Positions 8,381-18,828 are shown, counted from the first letter of the stretch. The stretch is DNA of 64,000 bases from G020354785 sp964521285 (GCA_964521285.1 CAZFQS010000001.1:225759-289758); one strand, 5' to 3'. A program made the numbers and translations. Notes: generated by a model not told the origin, from the letters alone.

Positions 8381-9673
8381 CTACCCTTCAAATAAAATTG
8401 TACTCTCTTTATAAAAAAGTCCTGCTATACATGCTGTCATTAAACAAGCAATTGTAGCTGCTATAAGGCATTTTATTCCCATTTTTGCAATAACACCTGC
8501 TTTTGCAGGAACCAGAGCCGATATTCCTCCGATAAATATTGCCATTGAACTTATATGGGCAAACCCGCAAAGTGCATATGATGTGATTATTATGGATCTT
8601 GGATTACTAAGTAATCCTTGTTTGACAGCCTCTGCCAAATCTACATAGGCAGTTACTTCAGTTACTATTAATCTTTCTCCGATAATTTGAGAAACAATTC
8701 CGGCATCTTTAAGCGGCACTCCCGTCATTAAAGTAAACGGATAAAACAAATAACCCATAAAACTCTTTAACGACCATGTAATATCTGCATTAAAAAACCC
8801 GCCTATCCAACCCAGAAACAGGTCTATTAATGCAACAAGACCTATTACAGCTATAAGCAAAGCAACTATGCCAACAATAAATTTAATCGCGGAATTAGCC
8901 CCGTTGATAATCGCCATAAATAAGTTATCTTCTCTGTCATAATGGGGCTTAACATTGACACCGAGTGTTTTTGGTGTTTCAGTTTCCGGCATCATTAACT
9001 TTGAGATAATCAATGCTGCCGGGGCCGATAAAAATGAAGCAGATACAAGATGCCCTGCTATTGTTGGGAACTGGCCTTTTAAACTAAAAACATAAAGAGC
9101 CATTACATTGGAGGCAACAGTAGACATACATACAGTAAGCAATGTAAATAGCTCAGAGCGTGTCATATCCTTTAAGTATGGCTTAATAGTAAAAACCGAC
9201 TCAATTCCTACAAAGATATTACTCACAGTATTTAATGATTCAGCTCCGGAAATTCTCATAAGTTTTGTAAAGACATAGGCAAATCCCCTGATAAAAAGAG
9301 GCATTATCTTAAAAAAGTATAAAATAGACATTAAAGCTGAAAAGAAAATTATTGTAGGGAAAACCTGAAAAGCTAAAATAGGACCAATGGATGTTTCACC
9401 ACTCTTATTAGTGGTGCCGGGAGGAAGTGCCAACCGGCCAAAAACAAATCTTGCCCCTTCAGCAGAAGAATCCAGTATTTTAATTACAATATTATTAACA
9501 GCTAAGAACAACTTGGTCCCTGCAGGAACCAAAAAAAGAAATAAAGCAAAAAGCATTTGAAATAATATCCCCCATAGTATCACCCGCCAGTTTATTATTC
9601 GTCTGTTCGTTGATAACCCCCATGCTATGGCCATGAAAAGAAAAAAACCTGTTAAACTTATAATATGATACAT
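8381..9673 (-). CDS. Concentrative nucleoside transporter (CNT/NupC family)
   Basis: The 430-residue inner-membrane protein has the CNT order. An N-terminal helix pair precedes a gate domain with repeated hydrophobic segments. The family core follows: GERLIVTEVTAYVDL near 328-342, then SYALCGFAHISSMAIFIGG near 362-380. CNT proteins import nucleosides using a Na+ or H+ gradient; which ion is used cannot be told here. The gene lies next to a phosphatase gene on the same strand (44-base gap) and converges with rimM. A purine nucleoside phosphorylase gene elsewhere in the window (near 33 kb) could act on imported nucleosides. Confidence 0.9.
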   Translation of the reverse strand: MYHIISLTGFFLFMAIAWGLSTNRRIINWRVILWGILFQMLFALFLFLVPAGTKLFLAVNNIVIKILDSSAEGARFVFGRLALPPGTTNKSGETSIGPILAFQVFPTIIFFSALMSILYFFKIMPLFIRGFAYVFTKLMRISGAESLNTVSNIFVGIESVFTIKPYLKDMTRSELFTLLTVCMSTVASNVMALYVFSLKGQFPTIAGHLVSASFLSAPAALIISKLMMPETETPKTLGVNVKPHYDREDNLFMAIINGANSAIKFIVGIVALLIAVIGLVALIDLFLGWIGGFFNADITWSLKSFMGYLFYPFTLMTGVPLKDAGIVSQIIGERLIVTEVTAYVDLAEAVKQGLLSNPRSIIITSYALCGFAHISSMAIFIGGISALVPAKAGVIAKMGIKCLIAATIACLMTACIAGLFYKESTILFEG

Positions 9674-9716
9674 TTCAACAATAAATCAGGAAAAACAGAG
9701 TTGTTATGCATTTTAT

Positions 9717-12302
9717 TTACATTCTAAGCCCAAGAATCATAATATCATCAACTTGTTGATAATCCCCCCTCCATTCATTAAACTCTCGCATTAATATTTC
9801 CTTTCGTTCATTCATAGGCTTATTATTAATATCGACCAGTAGCGTTCTGAATCTTCTAGGCAAAAACTTTTTCAAATTCTCACCTCCAAGCTGATCAACA
9901 TACCCATCTGAAAACATATATAATGAATCACCTTTCTTAATTTCCAGATTTCTTGTTTCAAAAAGTGTTCCCTTGCTGTAATATCCAATAGGATTTCTGT
10001 CACCTTTCTGTTCAATTACTTCACTATTACGCACAATATAAACCGGGTTGTTAGCTCCTGCAAATTCAATTTTATTGCTCTTTCTGTCAATCTTTAATAA
10101 TACAATGTCCATACCCTCTCTGATTTCTTCAATATCGCCACTCTGATGGAGGGAGTCCTTTATCTTAATACTAAGCTGGTCTAAAATTTCTCCTGGTTTC
10201 TTGGAATAGCTTTTATTTACTATTTCATTTAAAAGTGCTATTCCCAGCATGCTCACAACTGCACCCTGCACTCCATGGCCTGTACAATCAGCTACTGCTA
10301 AAAATATTCTGTCATCTCTTTTATCCATCCAGTAAAAATCCCCACTAACTATATCTTTAGGCATATTAAGAACAAAAAAATCAGTCAGCTCATTGTTAAT
10401 AAAATTATCGGGAGGCATGGCAGCTTTTTGAATAACGCTGGCAGATTTCATATTATCGGTAATCAGTTTCTGTTGCTTTGATATAACCCTGTTCTTATCA
10501 GTAAGTACAACATTTGCCCTCTTTTTCTGAACAATTTGCCGGTATAACAAGAACAAGGCAACAAGAATTAGTGCAATAACAATACTAAGTGAGCCCATAA
10601 AAATTCGCTGCCTTTTTATCTGCAAATTCTTTATTCGCAGCCTCTGACTATTTATCTTGTTTTCACGTTCTCTTTCATAAGCCTGCTGTTCTACCATTTC
10701 TTTTTGTCTTAAAACTTCCTCGGTAAGAAATTTTATGACTTTTTCACTTTCCCCCATTTCACCTGTAATCTGACTTTCTGTAACAGGTTCATTTATGTCA
10801 ATATCTGCATATTCAGATTTCGCAAGCAAGTCTTTATACTCGTTTGCCTTATCAGTTGCATTAATGCTGAAGTATAATTCTGATAATACCTTTAGATTTC
10901 TGGCTAACAGTTCTTCAAAATTATTTTCCTCACATATTTTTTTACTTGATTCGAAATGTTCCACGGCTTTGGTATTTATGTTAAGCTGTTTGTATGCATT
11001 TCCTAAGTTATGCAATGAAACAGCTTTGCCATAAGTGTAGTTAATATCCTCTTTCAATTTCAGTGATTTCTCATAATATGTTATTGCCTTTTTATACTTG
11101 CTTTGATCTAAATTTAAGTTCCCCAGATTATTGTAAGTCATTGAAGCATCTTTTTTGTTGCCTGTCTCCCCTTTAATTTCCAGTGATTTTTCATAGTACT
11201 TTCCTGCCTCATCATAATTCCCCATTTTATAATAAGCCACACCAAGTTTGTTATAATTAGAACCCAAATTATCCTGCTTATTTAATTGTTCATTTAACTC
11301 AGCCGACTTTTTATAGGAATCTATTGATTTTTCCAGAAATTGCTGTTTGTAATAGAGATTGCCAATATTATCCATGACTAAGGACAATCCTTCCCTGTCA
11401 TCAATATCATCTTTAACCTGTGCTGATTTTTCGTAATAATCTATGGCTTTGTTGAAATCGTAAGTGGTTTCATATACATTACCTATATTTGACAAAGCGT
11501 CAGAAACCCCTCTTTCATCTCCTAAATCTTCCTTAAGTCCTAAAGATTTTTCATAAGAATTAATAGAAGATTTATATAATCCTGAGTCAAGAAAAACCTC
11601 TGCTATATCTTCCAGGATTACAGCGGCATTTTTTTTGTTTCCTCTCTTTTCTTCGATCTCCAGGGATTGCTGATAAAATCCCAGTGCATTTGAGTGAGCT
11701 TTCAAATTTTTAAGGGTATCAGCAATTTCTTTGTATACTTTTGATATTTCCTGATCATTTTCAGTCTTCTTGATTTTGGAAAGTGTTTCTTCATATTTGC
11801 TAAGTATTGCCTGCCGCAGGCTATCTCTTTTTGCCATCTCCCGGGCTTTTTCCTTTTCTGCTATGATCTCTTTATCTGAGATTGGGGCCAGGGCCCTTTC
11901 CATTGAATCCTTTAATCCCTCTTTTGATGCTTCCTTCTGTTTTTCTATTTGTCTCATCCTTGTTAATGTTTCTATTGCCTGCATCTTTAATCTTGGATAT
12001 TCTTCCAGGGGCATTAAATCCGATGCCTTCTGATATTCAATCATAGCCTCATCATATTTCTTAAGATTCATAAGGCTGTCGCCCCTGGAAATATGTTTAT
12101 TATAGTCAGCTCGTTTGCCTTCCTGTTTGAAGTGTGATAAATAATAGTTGCTGGTTGAGGCTAAAATTCCGGAATAATTCACCTTACTTGATTTAAGGCT
12201 GACAATACCTGAATAAACGTAAGAATGAAATAAAAACAAATTAAAAATTAATAACAGGACAATATGTATTTTTTTCGACAAAAAACAACCTTTTGAATAC
12301 AT
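9717..12302 (-). CDS. TPR-repeat membrane protein with SpoIIE/PP2C-type Ser/Thr phosphatase domain
   Basis: The 861-residue protein starts with a signal anchor (about 10-30). An array of TPRs follows (about 65-470, repeats such as YYEKSLEIKGETGNKKDASM), then a coiled coil (about 510-565) and a transmembrane helix (about 567-588). The C-terminal SpoIIE-type PP2C domain covers about 625-861. Phosphatase motifs are intact: DIVSGDFYWMDKR near 650, ADCTGHGVQGAVVSMLG near 670, SDGYVDQLGG, and the terminal DDIMILGL Asp pair. The layout suggests a periplasmic TPR sensor controlling a cytoplasmic phosphatase, typically acting on an anti-sigma antagonist or SiaC-like phosphoprotein. No such target is adjacent. 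The C-terminal domain resembles that of the phosphatase at 60763-63384. Confidence 0.9.
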   Translation of the reverse strand: MYSKGCFLSKKIHIVLLLIFNLFLFHSYVYSGIVSLKSSKVNYSGILASTSNYYLSHFKQEGKRADYNKHISRGDSLMNLKKYDEAMIEYQKASDLMPLEEYPRLKMQAIETLTRMRQIEKQKEASKEGLKDSMERALAPISDKEIIAEKEKAREMAKRDSLRQAILSKYEETLSKIKKTENDQEISKVYKEIADTLKNLKAHSNALGFYQQSLEIEEKRGNKKNAAVILEDIAEVFLDSGLYKSSINSYEKSLGLKEDLGDERGVSDALSNIGNVYETTYDFNKAIDYYEKSAQVKDDIDDREGLSLVMDNIGNLYYKQQFLEKSIDSYKKSAELNEQLNKQDNLGSNYNKLGVAYYKMGNYDEAGKYYEKSLEIKGETGNKKDASMTYNNLGNLNLDQSKYKKAITYYEKSLKLKEDINYTYGKAVSLHNLGNAYKQLNINTKAVEHFESSKKICEENNFEELLARNLKVLSELYFSINATDKANEYKDLLAKSEYADIDINEPVTESQITGEMGESEKVIKFLTEEVLRQKEMVEQQAYERERENKINSQRLRIKNLQIKRQRIFMGSLSIVIALILVALFLLYRQIVQKKRANVVLTDKNRVISKQQKLITDNMKSASVIQKAAMPPDNFINNELTDFFVLNMPKDIVSGDFYWMDKRDDRIFLAVADCTGHGVQGAVVSMLGIALLNEIVNKSYSKKPGEILDQLSIKIKDSLHQSGDIEEIREGMDIVLLKIDRKSNKIEFAGANNPVYIVRNSEVIEQKGDRNPIGYYSKGTLFETRNLEIKKGDSLYMFSDGYVDQLGGENLKKFLPRRFRTLLVDINNKPMNERKEILMREFNEWRGDYQQVDDIMILGLRM

Positions 12303-12569
12303 AGTATTATCATATTTTTTAATAAAGTTATAACAATTTTATCAATACATTCAGGCAAAAATCAATGATTTAATTAACATATAATCTTATTAACTTATCA
12401 TAAAGTTCAAATAGAATCGTTATAGAAATATTTCAACTATAACAATGATTATGACGCTGAAACATATTTAATATAATTTTGTTAAGCAGTTATATTTGTT
12501 TTAATTTTATTTAAAGGAATAAATTTTGGTATATTAATTGTAATAATTATTATCAATAATTTTTTTCAC

Positions 12570-14804
12570 ATGGACTTTAATGAACTGATTTTAAAATATA
12601 AGAGTATTTTTCATTTCGTTTCAAAAAAACAAATCAAGGACGCTCTGGACATTCTTAAGGAACTTATCGAAAAATGTAATAATAAAGACCTTAAAGATCA
12701 ATTTGAAAATCATTATAGTACATATCAGAACATATTGAAATACTCATTTGAGTTAGGGGATGATCCCGAAAAGGAGAAAGTATACGGCCGCTTGCTTAAA
12801 TCAATAACAGAACTTGCCGACAATGTAAAAGAAGATATAATAATCACTTACAAGCTGCTCAGTTACTACCAGTATAAAACAGAAATCAAAAAGGTACATC
12901 AGCTCGATGAAGATGAATCAGATGATATAGTTAAACACCTTGAATTTGAAAGGGAAATTTACCAGATGTTAAGGTCCACTTCAGGCATAAAAAAATCTGA
13001 TGATTCAAAAAATGAAGAAGACTACAAAAAAAGTCTGATTAATATTTTTAAGATTATATGGTTAACTGACACCTTTAAAGAAGCTGAAATTGAATTAGTT
13101 AATAAAATATGTAATACAAAATCTCTTCCGTGGCATGACAAATGTCTCATAGTTAGTGCCCTGACATTGTCTTTATTAAGACATTTTGACAGTAATAAAG
13201 TTGCTCTGCTATTTGAGTTTTACAAAGCTGGAGAACATCAGATCTGGCAGAGAGCCCTTGTTGGTTTAACAATAAGTCTTTACGTTTATGATGAACGTAT
13301 TGATTATTATCCTGATATAGTAAATAGAATTAAAGCTTACCAGGGTAATAAAGATCTCGAGAAACATATTGAAACAATTATTATTCAGTTTATCAGGGCT
13401 AAAGAAACTGAGAAGATTACAAAAAAAATTAAGGAGGAGATCTTGCCGGAAGTGATGAAGATAAAATCAAAACTTGAGGAAAAACTTGATCTTGAAAATA
13501 TCTTATCATCAGAAGTTATAAGCGAAAAAAATCCTGAATGGGAAACATATTTCAAGGATTCACCTGATATTTATCAGAAGTTTGAAGAATTCTCCGCAAT
13601 GCAGCTGGAAGGAGCCGATGTTTTCTTAGGAGCTTTTGCATTACTTAAGCGCTTTGATTTTTTTAATGAGTTAAGCAATTGGTTTTTACCATTTTATAAA
13701 GAAAATGAGATAATTACCGGGGCCCTGGAAAATATTAAAGAGGGATTTGATACAGATCAATTTGTTGAAGGGCTTGAACGTTCGTCATTTCTTTGCGATT
13801 CAGACAAATATTCATTTTGTCTTAATGTTAAACACTTACCATCCTTTCAGAAGTCAATGATGACAGAACTGTTCAACATGGAACTAAAAGCAATGAATGA
13901 ACTTAGCCAGCAGGATGAACTTGTAAACACTAATACGAAAAACAAGACTGTCTTTACTCAATATTTTCAGGATCTGTACCGCTTTTATAATCTGCATCCG
14001 CTAAAACAGGAATTTGAAGATATTTTCAAATTGAAATACCATATCTATAAATCAAACTTCTTTAATATATTAATTGAAGATCAGTCAATATTAAGAAATA
14101 TAGGTGAGTTTTTCTTTGAAAAAAGTTATTACGAAGAGGCACTTGAGATTTTTGAAATGCTGTCAGTCTCCGAAGAAAACCACGAATTATTTGAAAAAAC
14201 TGCCTTCTGCTACCAGCAAACAGGAGAATTTCAAAAAGCTGTTGATTATTACCACAAAGCTGAACTTACAAGCAAAAACAAGATGTGGCTAATTAATAAA
14301 CTAGCTTTCTGTTACAGGAAATTAGATCATTTTGAAAAGTCAATTGAATATTATAAACAGGCAGAAAAATTGGATCCTGAGGACCTTCAAATCCAGGCAT
14401 ACCTCGGTCAGGTTTACCTGGATATTGATGATTTCGAATCAGCTTTAAAATACTATTTTAAGGTTGAATATTTATCTCCCGATAATCACAAGATTCAACG
14501 TCCAATTGCCTGGTGTTCATTTATTCTAGGGAAACTCGATACTGCCAAAAAATATTTTGAGAAGCTTATATTAAAGGAAGATAACAAAAACGATTTCATG
14601 AACCTTGGTCACGTGGAATGGTGTCTTGGTAATAAACAAAAGGCTATTGAGAATTATAGCTTAAGCATCAAAAAATCAAATCTTGACTTCGACTGGTTTA
14701 CTAAAGTTTTTGAAGAAGACAGTAAATATCTTATAAAACAAGGAATCAATGCTTTTGATATTCCCCTGATGATTGATTATTTAAAAATCTATTTAAAAGA
14801 ATAA
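12570..14804 (+). CDS. Cytoplasmic TPR protein of unknown function
   Basis: The 744-residue protein has no signal peptide or membrane segment and is predicted to be almost all helical. The C-terminal third (about 510-720) carries clear TPRs, for example YYEEALEIFEMLSVSEEN, GEFQKAVDYYHKAE and HFEKSIEYYKQAEKLDPE. The N-terminal 500 residues are charged helices without a domain I recognise. The gene is divergent from the TPR/SpoIIE phosphatase gene (267-base shared upstream region) and may serve as a cytoplasmic partner, but that is inference. Its stop codon directly abuts the stop of the convergent acyltransferase gene. Confidence 0.8.
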   Translation: MDFNELILKYKSIFHFVSKKQIKDALDILKELIEKCNNKDLKDQFENHYSTYQNILKYSFELGDDPEKEKVYGRLLKSITELADNVKEDIIITYKLLSYYQYKTEIKKVHQLDEDESDDIVKHLEFEREIYQMLRSTSGIKKSDDSKNEEDYKKSLINIFKIIWLTDTFKEAEIELVNKICNTKSLPWHDKCLIVSALTLSLLRHFDSNKVALLFEFYKAGEHQIWQRALVGLTISLYVYDERIDYYPDIVNRIKAYQGNKDLEKHIETIIIQFIRAKETEKITKKIKEEILPEVMKIKSKLEEKLDLENILSSEVISEKNPEWETYFKDSPDIYQKFEEFSAMQLEGADVFLGAFALLKRFDFFNELSNWFLPFYKENEIITGALENIKEGFDTDQFVEGLERSSFLCDSDKYSFCLNVKHLPSFQKSMMTELFNMELKAMNELSQQDELVNTNTKNKTVFTQYFQDLYRFYNLHPLKQEFEDIFKLKYHIYKSNFFNILIEDQSILRNIGEFFFEKSYYEEALEIFEMLSVSEENHELFEKTAFCYQQTGEFQKAVDYYHKAELTSKNKMWLINKLAFCYRKLDHFEKSIEYYKQAEKLDPEDLQIQAYLGQVYLDIDDFESALKYYFKVEYLSPDNHKIQRPIAWCSFILGKLDTAKKYFEKLILKEDNKNDFMNLGHVEWCLGNKQKAIENYSLSIKKSNLDFDWFTKVFEEDSKYLIKQGINAFDIPLMIDYLKIYLKE

Positions 14805-15557
14805 TCAGGAGTTTTCCTGAAGACTATTTCTTAATTTCTGAAGCTCAGCATCCATTATACCATGTATCCTGTTTCTAATTTCACTGATACCTGAATTCTC
14901 AAAACTTGAATAAGGTATTTCATCTAAAATCCTGACTTTAATAGACAGTTTCTTCATCACAAAAATACCTTTCCTTGCAAGGGTTCCTGAAACAGCATTA
15001 ATTATTATTGGCAGGATATTAGTCCTTGTATCTGCAGCCAAAATAAATGCGCCATCTTTAAATTGCTGAAGATTTCCGTTTTTGGATCTTGTTCCTTCAG
15101 GAAAGATTAATACAGAAATACCTGATGCAATAACCTTTTTACTGATTTCTATCATTTTTATAACACTTTTTTTATCTCCCCTCTTCACTTTTATATAGTT
15201 ATTTAATGTCATTATCCAGCCTACGACCGGTATCTTAAAGATTTCCGTTTTGGAAACCCATCTGTAATGTGTTAATAAACGGAAAAGCACCAGTATATCG
15301 AGCATAGACTGGTGATTAGAAATAATAATATAAGTTTTACTGTTCTTAAGCTTCTCTCTGTTTTCAATACTTATTTGCCACCAGGGATTTATCCATATAT
15401 ATAATGATGCCCATAAGGAAGTTATATAATGGACTGTAATAAGCTTTTTATCAAAAGAAACTGTTATTAGCCATATAGTTAAATAAACAGGAAAAATTAT
15501 AATAATAGTTATTATAGCAAAAATCCATATATAAGCTGAAACAAGGATTGATTTCAT
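14805..15557 (-). CDS. plsC: 1-acyl-sn-glycerol-3-phosphate acyltransferase
   Basis: The 250-residue membrane-associated enzyme has the PlsC signature blocks. NHQSMLDIL (the HxxxxD catalytic motif) lies near residue 80, and FPEGTRSKNG (substrate binding) near 150. An N-terminal hydrophobic segment covers about 5-30. It transfers the second fatty acyl chain to lysophosphatidic acid to make phosphatidic acid on the cytoplasmic face of the inner membrane. The length is typical. It stands alone on the minus strand between two plus-strand genes, so it is probably transcribed by itself. Confidence 0.9.
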   Translation of the reverse strand: MKSILVSAYIWIFAIITIIIIFPVYLTIWLITVSFDKKLITVHYITSLWASLYIWINPWWQISIENREKLKNSKTYIIISNHQSMLDILVLFRLLTHYRWVSKTEIFKIPVVGWIMTLNNYIKVKRGDKKSVIKMIEISKKVIASGISVLIFPEGTRSKNGNLQQFKDGAFILAADTRTNILPIIINAVSGTLARKGIFVMKKLSIKVRILDEIPYSSFENSGISEIRNRIHGIMDAELQKLRNSLQENS

Positions 15558-15726
15558 TGATGAATTTTACTGAAGTGATAAAGTTAATTTTAAAGTTTGA
15601 AAATTATATTATTATTATTGTTTAAATCTGTTTAATTTTGTAAAAAACATGTCACGCTAATTCATCAACAATAATCATATATTGATAAAAAACTTTTAAA
15701 AATAACTTTAGATTCTAAACCTCTTT

Positions 15727-15734
15727 TAACTTTG
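15727..15734 (+). promoter_or_regulatory. Putative -7 element for the secreted protein at 15826
   Basis: TAACTTTG matches TAnnTTTG. It lies 91 bases upstream of the ATG at 15826, inside the 262-base gap that otherwise holds only AT-rich sequence. No clear -33 TTTG is present. Confidence 0.4.
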
Positions 15735-15825
15735 GGCGTATATAACTCAAAATTGTACCGATTAAGAAGTACTGCTTATATCAAATTTTATTTTTTCAGT
15801 ATATAATAAAACTAATAATTTGATT

Positions 15826-16425
15826 ATGAAAAAATTTGCATTTTTAATTACAGTAATATCTATTAATCTTTTCATTTACGGACAGAATATTAATGTTAAG
15901 GTAGAACCAACTGATACGATACTTAAACTTGGAGGGACAGTTCTGCTTGTTGATGTAACTAAAGTAACAGCTAATTATGTTAGTTTTGTTTACCCCGGTC
16001 AGAAGGAAGTATATACGATTGAAAGAAAACAAATTCAAAAAATCGTATATAAAAATGGCAGGATTGATGAATTTAATAACCCGATTATTGAAATGATCGA
16101 TGAATATGAGTGGGAAGCCGTTTGGTTAACAGAAGATAAAAAAGAAGTAGTTGACTTATATAAAAGAGGTACTGTAGAATCCAAATCTTCTCCCAGCGAA
16201 AGAAGCCCAAAAGCTGCCAAAAAAAATGCAATAATAAAACTTAAGAAAAAAGCAGCAAATATGAGGGGGACAATAATCCTTGTGACACATAAACAAAAAA
16301 CCGGAGGATACGGTGAATTTCCAGGATATTATATAAAAGGAATTGTATATGGCCCCGAACCTTTGGATGAAGAAGAAGAAACAATAAAAAGAGAAAGATC
16401 ATTGAGAAAAGATGCGGCTCTTTAA
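15826..16425 (+). CDS. Small secreted protein of unknown function
   Basis: I place the start at the ATG at 15826 rather than the TTG two codons earlier, because it gives a clean signal peptide (MKKFAFLITVISINLFIYGQ). The mature part (about 180 residues) begins with a beta-rich segment that may carry an LGGTVLLVDV strand. It ends with a basic helix (KKNAIIKLKKKAANMRG) followed by TIILVTHKQKTGGYGEFPGYY. The helix-plus-strand pattern recalls YbjQ/RcsF-like folds, but the match is weak and I give no function. A strong hairpin terminator follows. Confidence 0.7.
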   Translation: MKKFAFLITVISINLFIYGQNINVKVEPTDTILKLGGTVLLVDVTKVTANYVSFVYPGQKEVYTIERKQIQKIVYKNGRIDEFNNPIIEMIDEYEWEAVWLTEDKKEVVDLYKRGTVESKSSPSERSPKAAKKNAIIKLKKKAANMRGTIILVTHKQKTGGYGEFPGYYIKGIVYGPEPLDEEEETIKRERSLRKDAAL

Positions 16426-16439
16426 AAAATATATCCTTT

Positions 16440-16468
16440 AAAGCACTCTTAAACAGGGTGCTTTTTTT
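16440..16468. terminator. Intrinsic terminator between convergent genes
   Basis: AAAGCACTC and GGGTGCTTT pair (9 bp with one G-T) around a 7-base loop, followed by a run of seven T on the plus strand. A-rich sequence flanks it on the other side. It lies between the secreted-protein gene and the stop codon of lplA, which it touches, and may work in both directions. Confidence 0.8.
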
Positions 16469-17447
16469 AAAACATCGAGTCTATAAGTTTATCCGCTTCA
16501 GCTTTAGATATAGATAACAATTCAGAAATTTTATCTGTCTTTTCCTTTAAATCACTTTCCCTGTGCGGGACTCCTTTGATGAGTCCGGGTAATTCTAATA
16601 ATATCTTTTCATTATTATAAATGCCCTTTACCTCTACATTTTTAATAATGCCGTCTTCAACAAATATCCTGAATAATATATCTTGTATTTCAGTTTTGTA
16701 TATGCAGTCTAATGAATATTTCGGTGAATATCCGTAAACCCATTCCCATGTGGAATACTTATCTTTAACGAGTGTGCCTATTTTCTCAATATCCTTATCG
16801 CTTAATTTATAAATTATCGGATTATGATAATTTGTAACAACATGCTTTAGTAATAAATCTCCGAAATCCAGAATATCTATTCCCGACTGTAAATATTCTT
16901 CAATATTGGTAACCACCCCCCTCTTGGATTTTACAGCTTTATCTCTATAGCGGCCGGGAGTCACTCTTATTGATTCATTAAGGATATTCAATTGAGTATT
17001 GAACAATAAAGTACCATGATGCAAGACCCTTTCCCTGAAAATATGTTCGGCATTTCCGGAAATTTTTCTGTTATTCACCATTATATTATTCTTACCCTTA
17101 AATTCAGCATTAACAGATAAATCATGTAGTACCTTTAAAACAGGTTCAATGAACCTCTTAAAATTTACCAGCTGATCTTCTTTGCCGTTTACTATAAATG
17201 TAAAATTAATATTACCCAGGTCATGGTATACTGTTCCTCCCCCCGACAATCTGCGGGCTACTTTTATATTATTATTTTTTACATAATTATAATTTATTTC
17301 TGCCAGAGTATTTTGATGTTTACCGACAATAACTGCCGGTTCACTTCTCCAGAGCATAAAAATATCCTCCTTAAATTCTTTAAAAAAATACTCTTCGGCA
17401 GCAAGATTAAAATATGGATCGGTGTTATTACTTATTATGCAAAACAT
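16467..17447 (-). CDS. lplA: Lipoate-protein ligase A
   Basis: The 326-residue protein has the lipoyl/biotinyl ligase fold motifs. RRLSGGGTVYHD at 65-76 is the lipoyl-AMP loop and is followed by LGNINFTFI. NRKISGNAEH near 130 contains the expected catalytic Lys, and HHGTLLFNT follows. The C-terminal about 85 residues form the accessory domain. The enzyme activates scavenged lipoate with ATP and attaches it to 2-oxoacid dehydrogenase E2 or GcvH. The length is typical of the two-domain form. It is a single-gene unit on the minus strand, divergent from pepT. Confidence 0.93.
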   Translation of the reverse strand: MFCIISNNTDPYFNLAAEEYFFKEFKEDIFMLWRSEPAVIVGKHQNTLAEINYNYVKNNNIKVARRLSGGGTVYHDLGNINFTFIVNGKEDQLVNFKRFIEPVLKVLHDLSVNAEFKGKNNIMVNNRKISGNAEHIFRERVLHHGTLLFNTQLNILNESIRVTPGRYRDKAVKSKRGVVTNIEEYLQSGIDILDFGDLLLKHVVTNYHNPIIYKLSDKDIEKIGTLVKDKYSTWEWVYGYSPKYSLDCIYKTEIQDILFRIFVEDGIIKNVEVKGIYNNEKILLELPGLIKGVPHRESDLKEKTDKISELLSISKAEADKLIDSMF

Positions 17448-17586
17448 TTCCTTATATTAAACTGCAGTAAAATTAATAAAGATAATTCTATACTCATTAA
17501 TGATTTTATCACGAGACCAGATTCTTTTAGAATACATATAATATTTTTTTGTATTTTAACATTAGTAATTATGAAAAAAATTAAAT

Positions 17587-18828
17587 ATGAAAAATCTTGT
17601 TGAAAGATTCATTAAATATGTGAAAATTAATACTCAGTCAGATAAGAATTCAAAAACCTGTCCTTCAACAAAAAATCAGCTTGAACTGGCAAAAATCCTG
17701 GCACAGGAATTAAGGGATTTAGGGCTGTCTGATGTAGATTTAGATAAGAATGGATATTTAATGGCAACATTGCCATCTAATATTACAGATGATGTTCCTG
17801 TAATAGGGTTTATTGCTCACCTGGATACTTCACCTGATGCTCCGGCTGAGAATGCTGAGCCCCGAATTATAGATACCTATTATGGAAAGAATATAATATT
17901 AAATAAAAAAGCAAATATTATATTATCTCCCAAGGAGTTTATTGATCTTAACACATATATAGGTCAGCCATTAATTACAGCGGACGGTAAAACATTATTG
18001 GGGGCAGACGATAAAGCAGGAATTGCTGAGATAATAACTGCTATAGAGTACCTGCTAAAACACCCCGGTATAAAGCATGGTAAAATAAGGCTGGCATTTA
18101 CTCCTGATGAGGAAATACACAGGGGGACTGATAAATTTGATGTTAAAAAATTTAATGTGGATTTCGCATATACTGTTGACGGGGGTCCTCTGGGTGAAAT
18201 AGAATATGAAAATTTTAATGCTGCGCGTGCAAAAATTACTATCAATGGATTAAATGTTCATCCCGGTACTGCAAAGAACAAGATGAAAAATTCTATGTCG
18301 ATAGCTATGGAATTAAACAGTATGTTACCCAGTCATCAAACTCCAGAACATACTGAAGGTTACGAAGGATTCTATCATCTTACAGATATTACCGGTTCGG
18401 TTGATACCACAACTGTGAATTACATTGTACGTGATCATGACAAGTCAGCATTTGATAAAAAGAAAGACTTGCTCATAAGGATTGTCGACCATTTAAATTT
18501 AAAATACGGGCCACGGACAATTAAAATTACCATGGTGGATCAATATTATAATATGCGTGAGATAATTGAGCCTGAATTTCATATTGTTAAGTTAGCTATT
18601 AAAGCTATGAATGCTGTTGGTGTTACTCCAAAGATTGTTCCTATAAGAGGAGGTACTGACGGTGCAAAACTGTCTTATATGGGAATACCTTGTCCGAATC
18701 TATTTGCCGGAGGTCATAATTTTCATAGTAAATATGAATTTATACCCATAAAATCCATGGAAAAGTCAGTCCAGGTTATTGTTAAAATTGTCGAGTTAAA
18801 TGCCAAACAGAATAAAAAATCCTCCTGA
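17587..18828 (+). CDS. pepT: Peptidase T (tripeptide aminopeptidase)
   Basis: The 413-residue M20B metallopeptidase has the usual zinc-site blocks: AHLDTSPD (His78), GADDKAGIAEI (bridging Asp near 140), TPDEEIHRGTDKF (catalytic Glu near 173), VDGGPLGE, and GGHNFHSKYEFIP near 380. It removes N-terminal residues from tripeptides in the cytoplasm. The length equals that of characterised PepT. The gene stands alone on the plus strand, and its stop codon lies inside a bidirectional hairpin shared with hppA. Confidence 0.96.
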   Translation: MKNLVERFIKYVKINTQSDKNSKTCPSTKNQLELAKILAQELRDLGLSDVDLDKNGYLMATLPSNITDDVPVIGFIAHLDTSPDAPAENAEPRIIDTYYGKNIILNKKANIILSPKEFIDLNTYIGQPLITADGKTLLGADDKAGIAEIITAIEYLLKHPGIKHGKIRLAFTPDEEIHRGTDKFDVKKFNVDFAYTVDGGPLGEIEYENFNAARAKITINGLNVHPGTAKNKMKNSMSIAMELNSMLPSHQTPEHTEGYEGFYHLTDITGSVDTTTVNYIVRDHDKSAFDKKKDLLIRIVDHLNLKYGPRTIKITMVDQYYNMREIIEPEFHIVKLAIKAMNAVGVTPKIVPIRGGTDGAKLSYMGIPCPNLFAGGHNFHSKYEFIPIKSMEKSVQVIVKIVELNAKQNKKSS

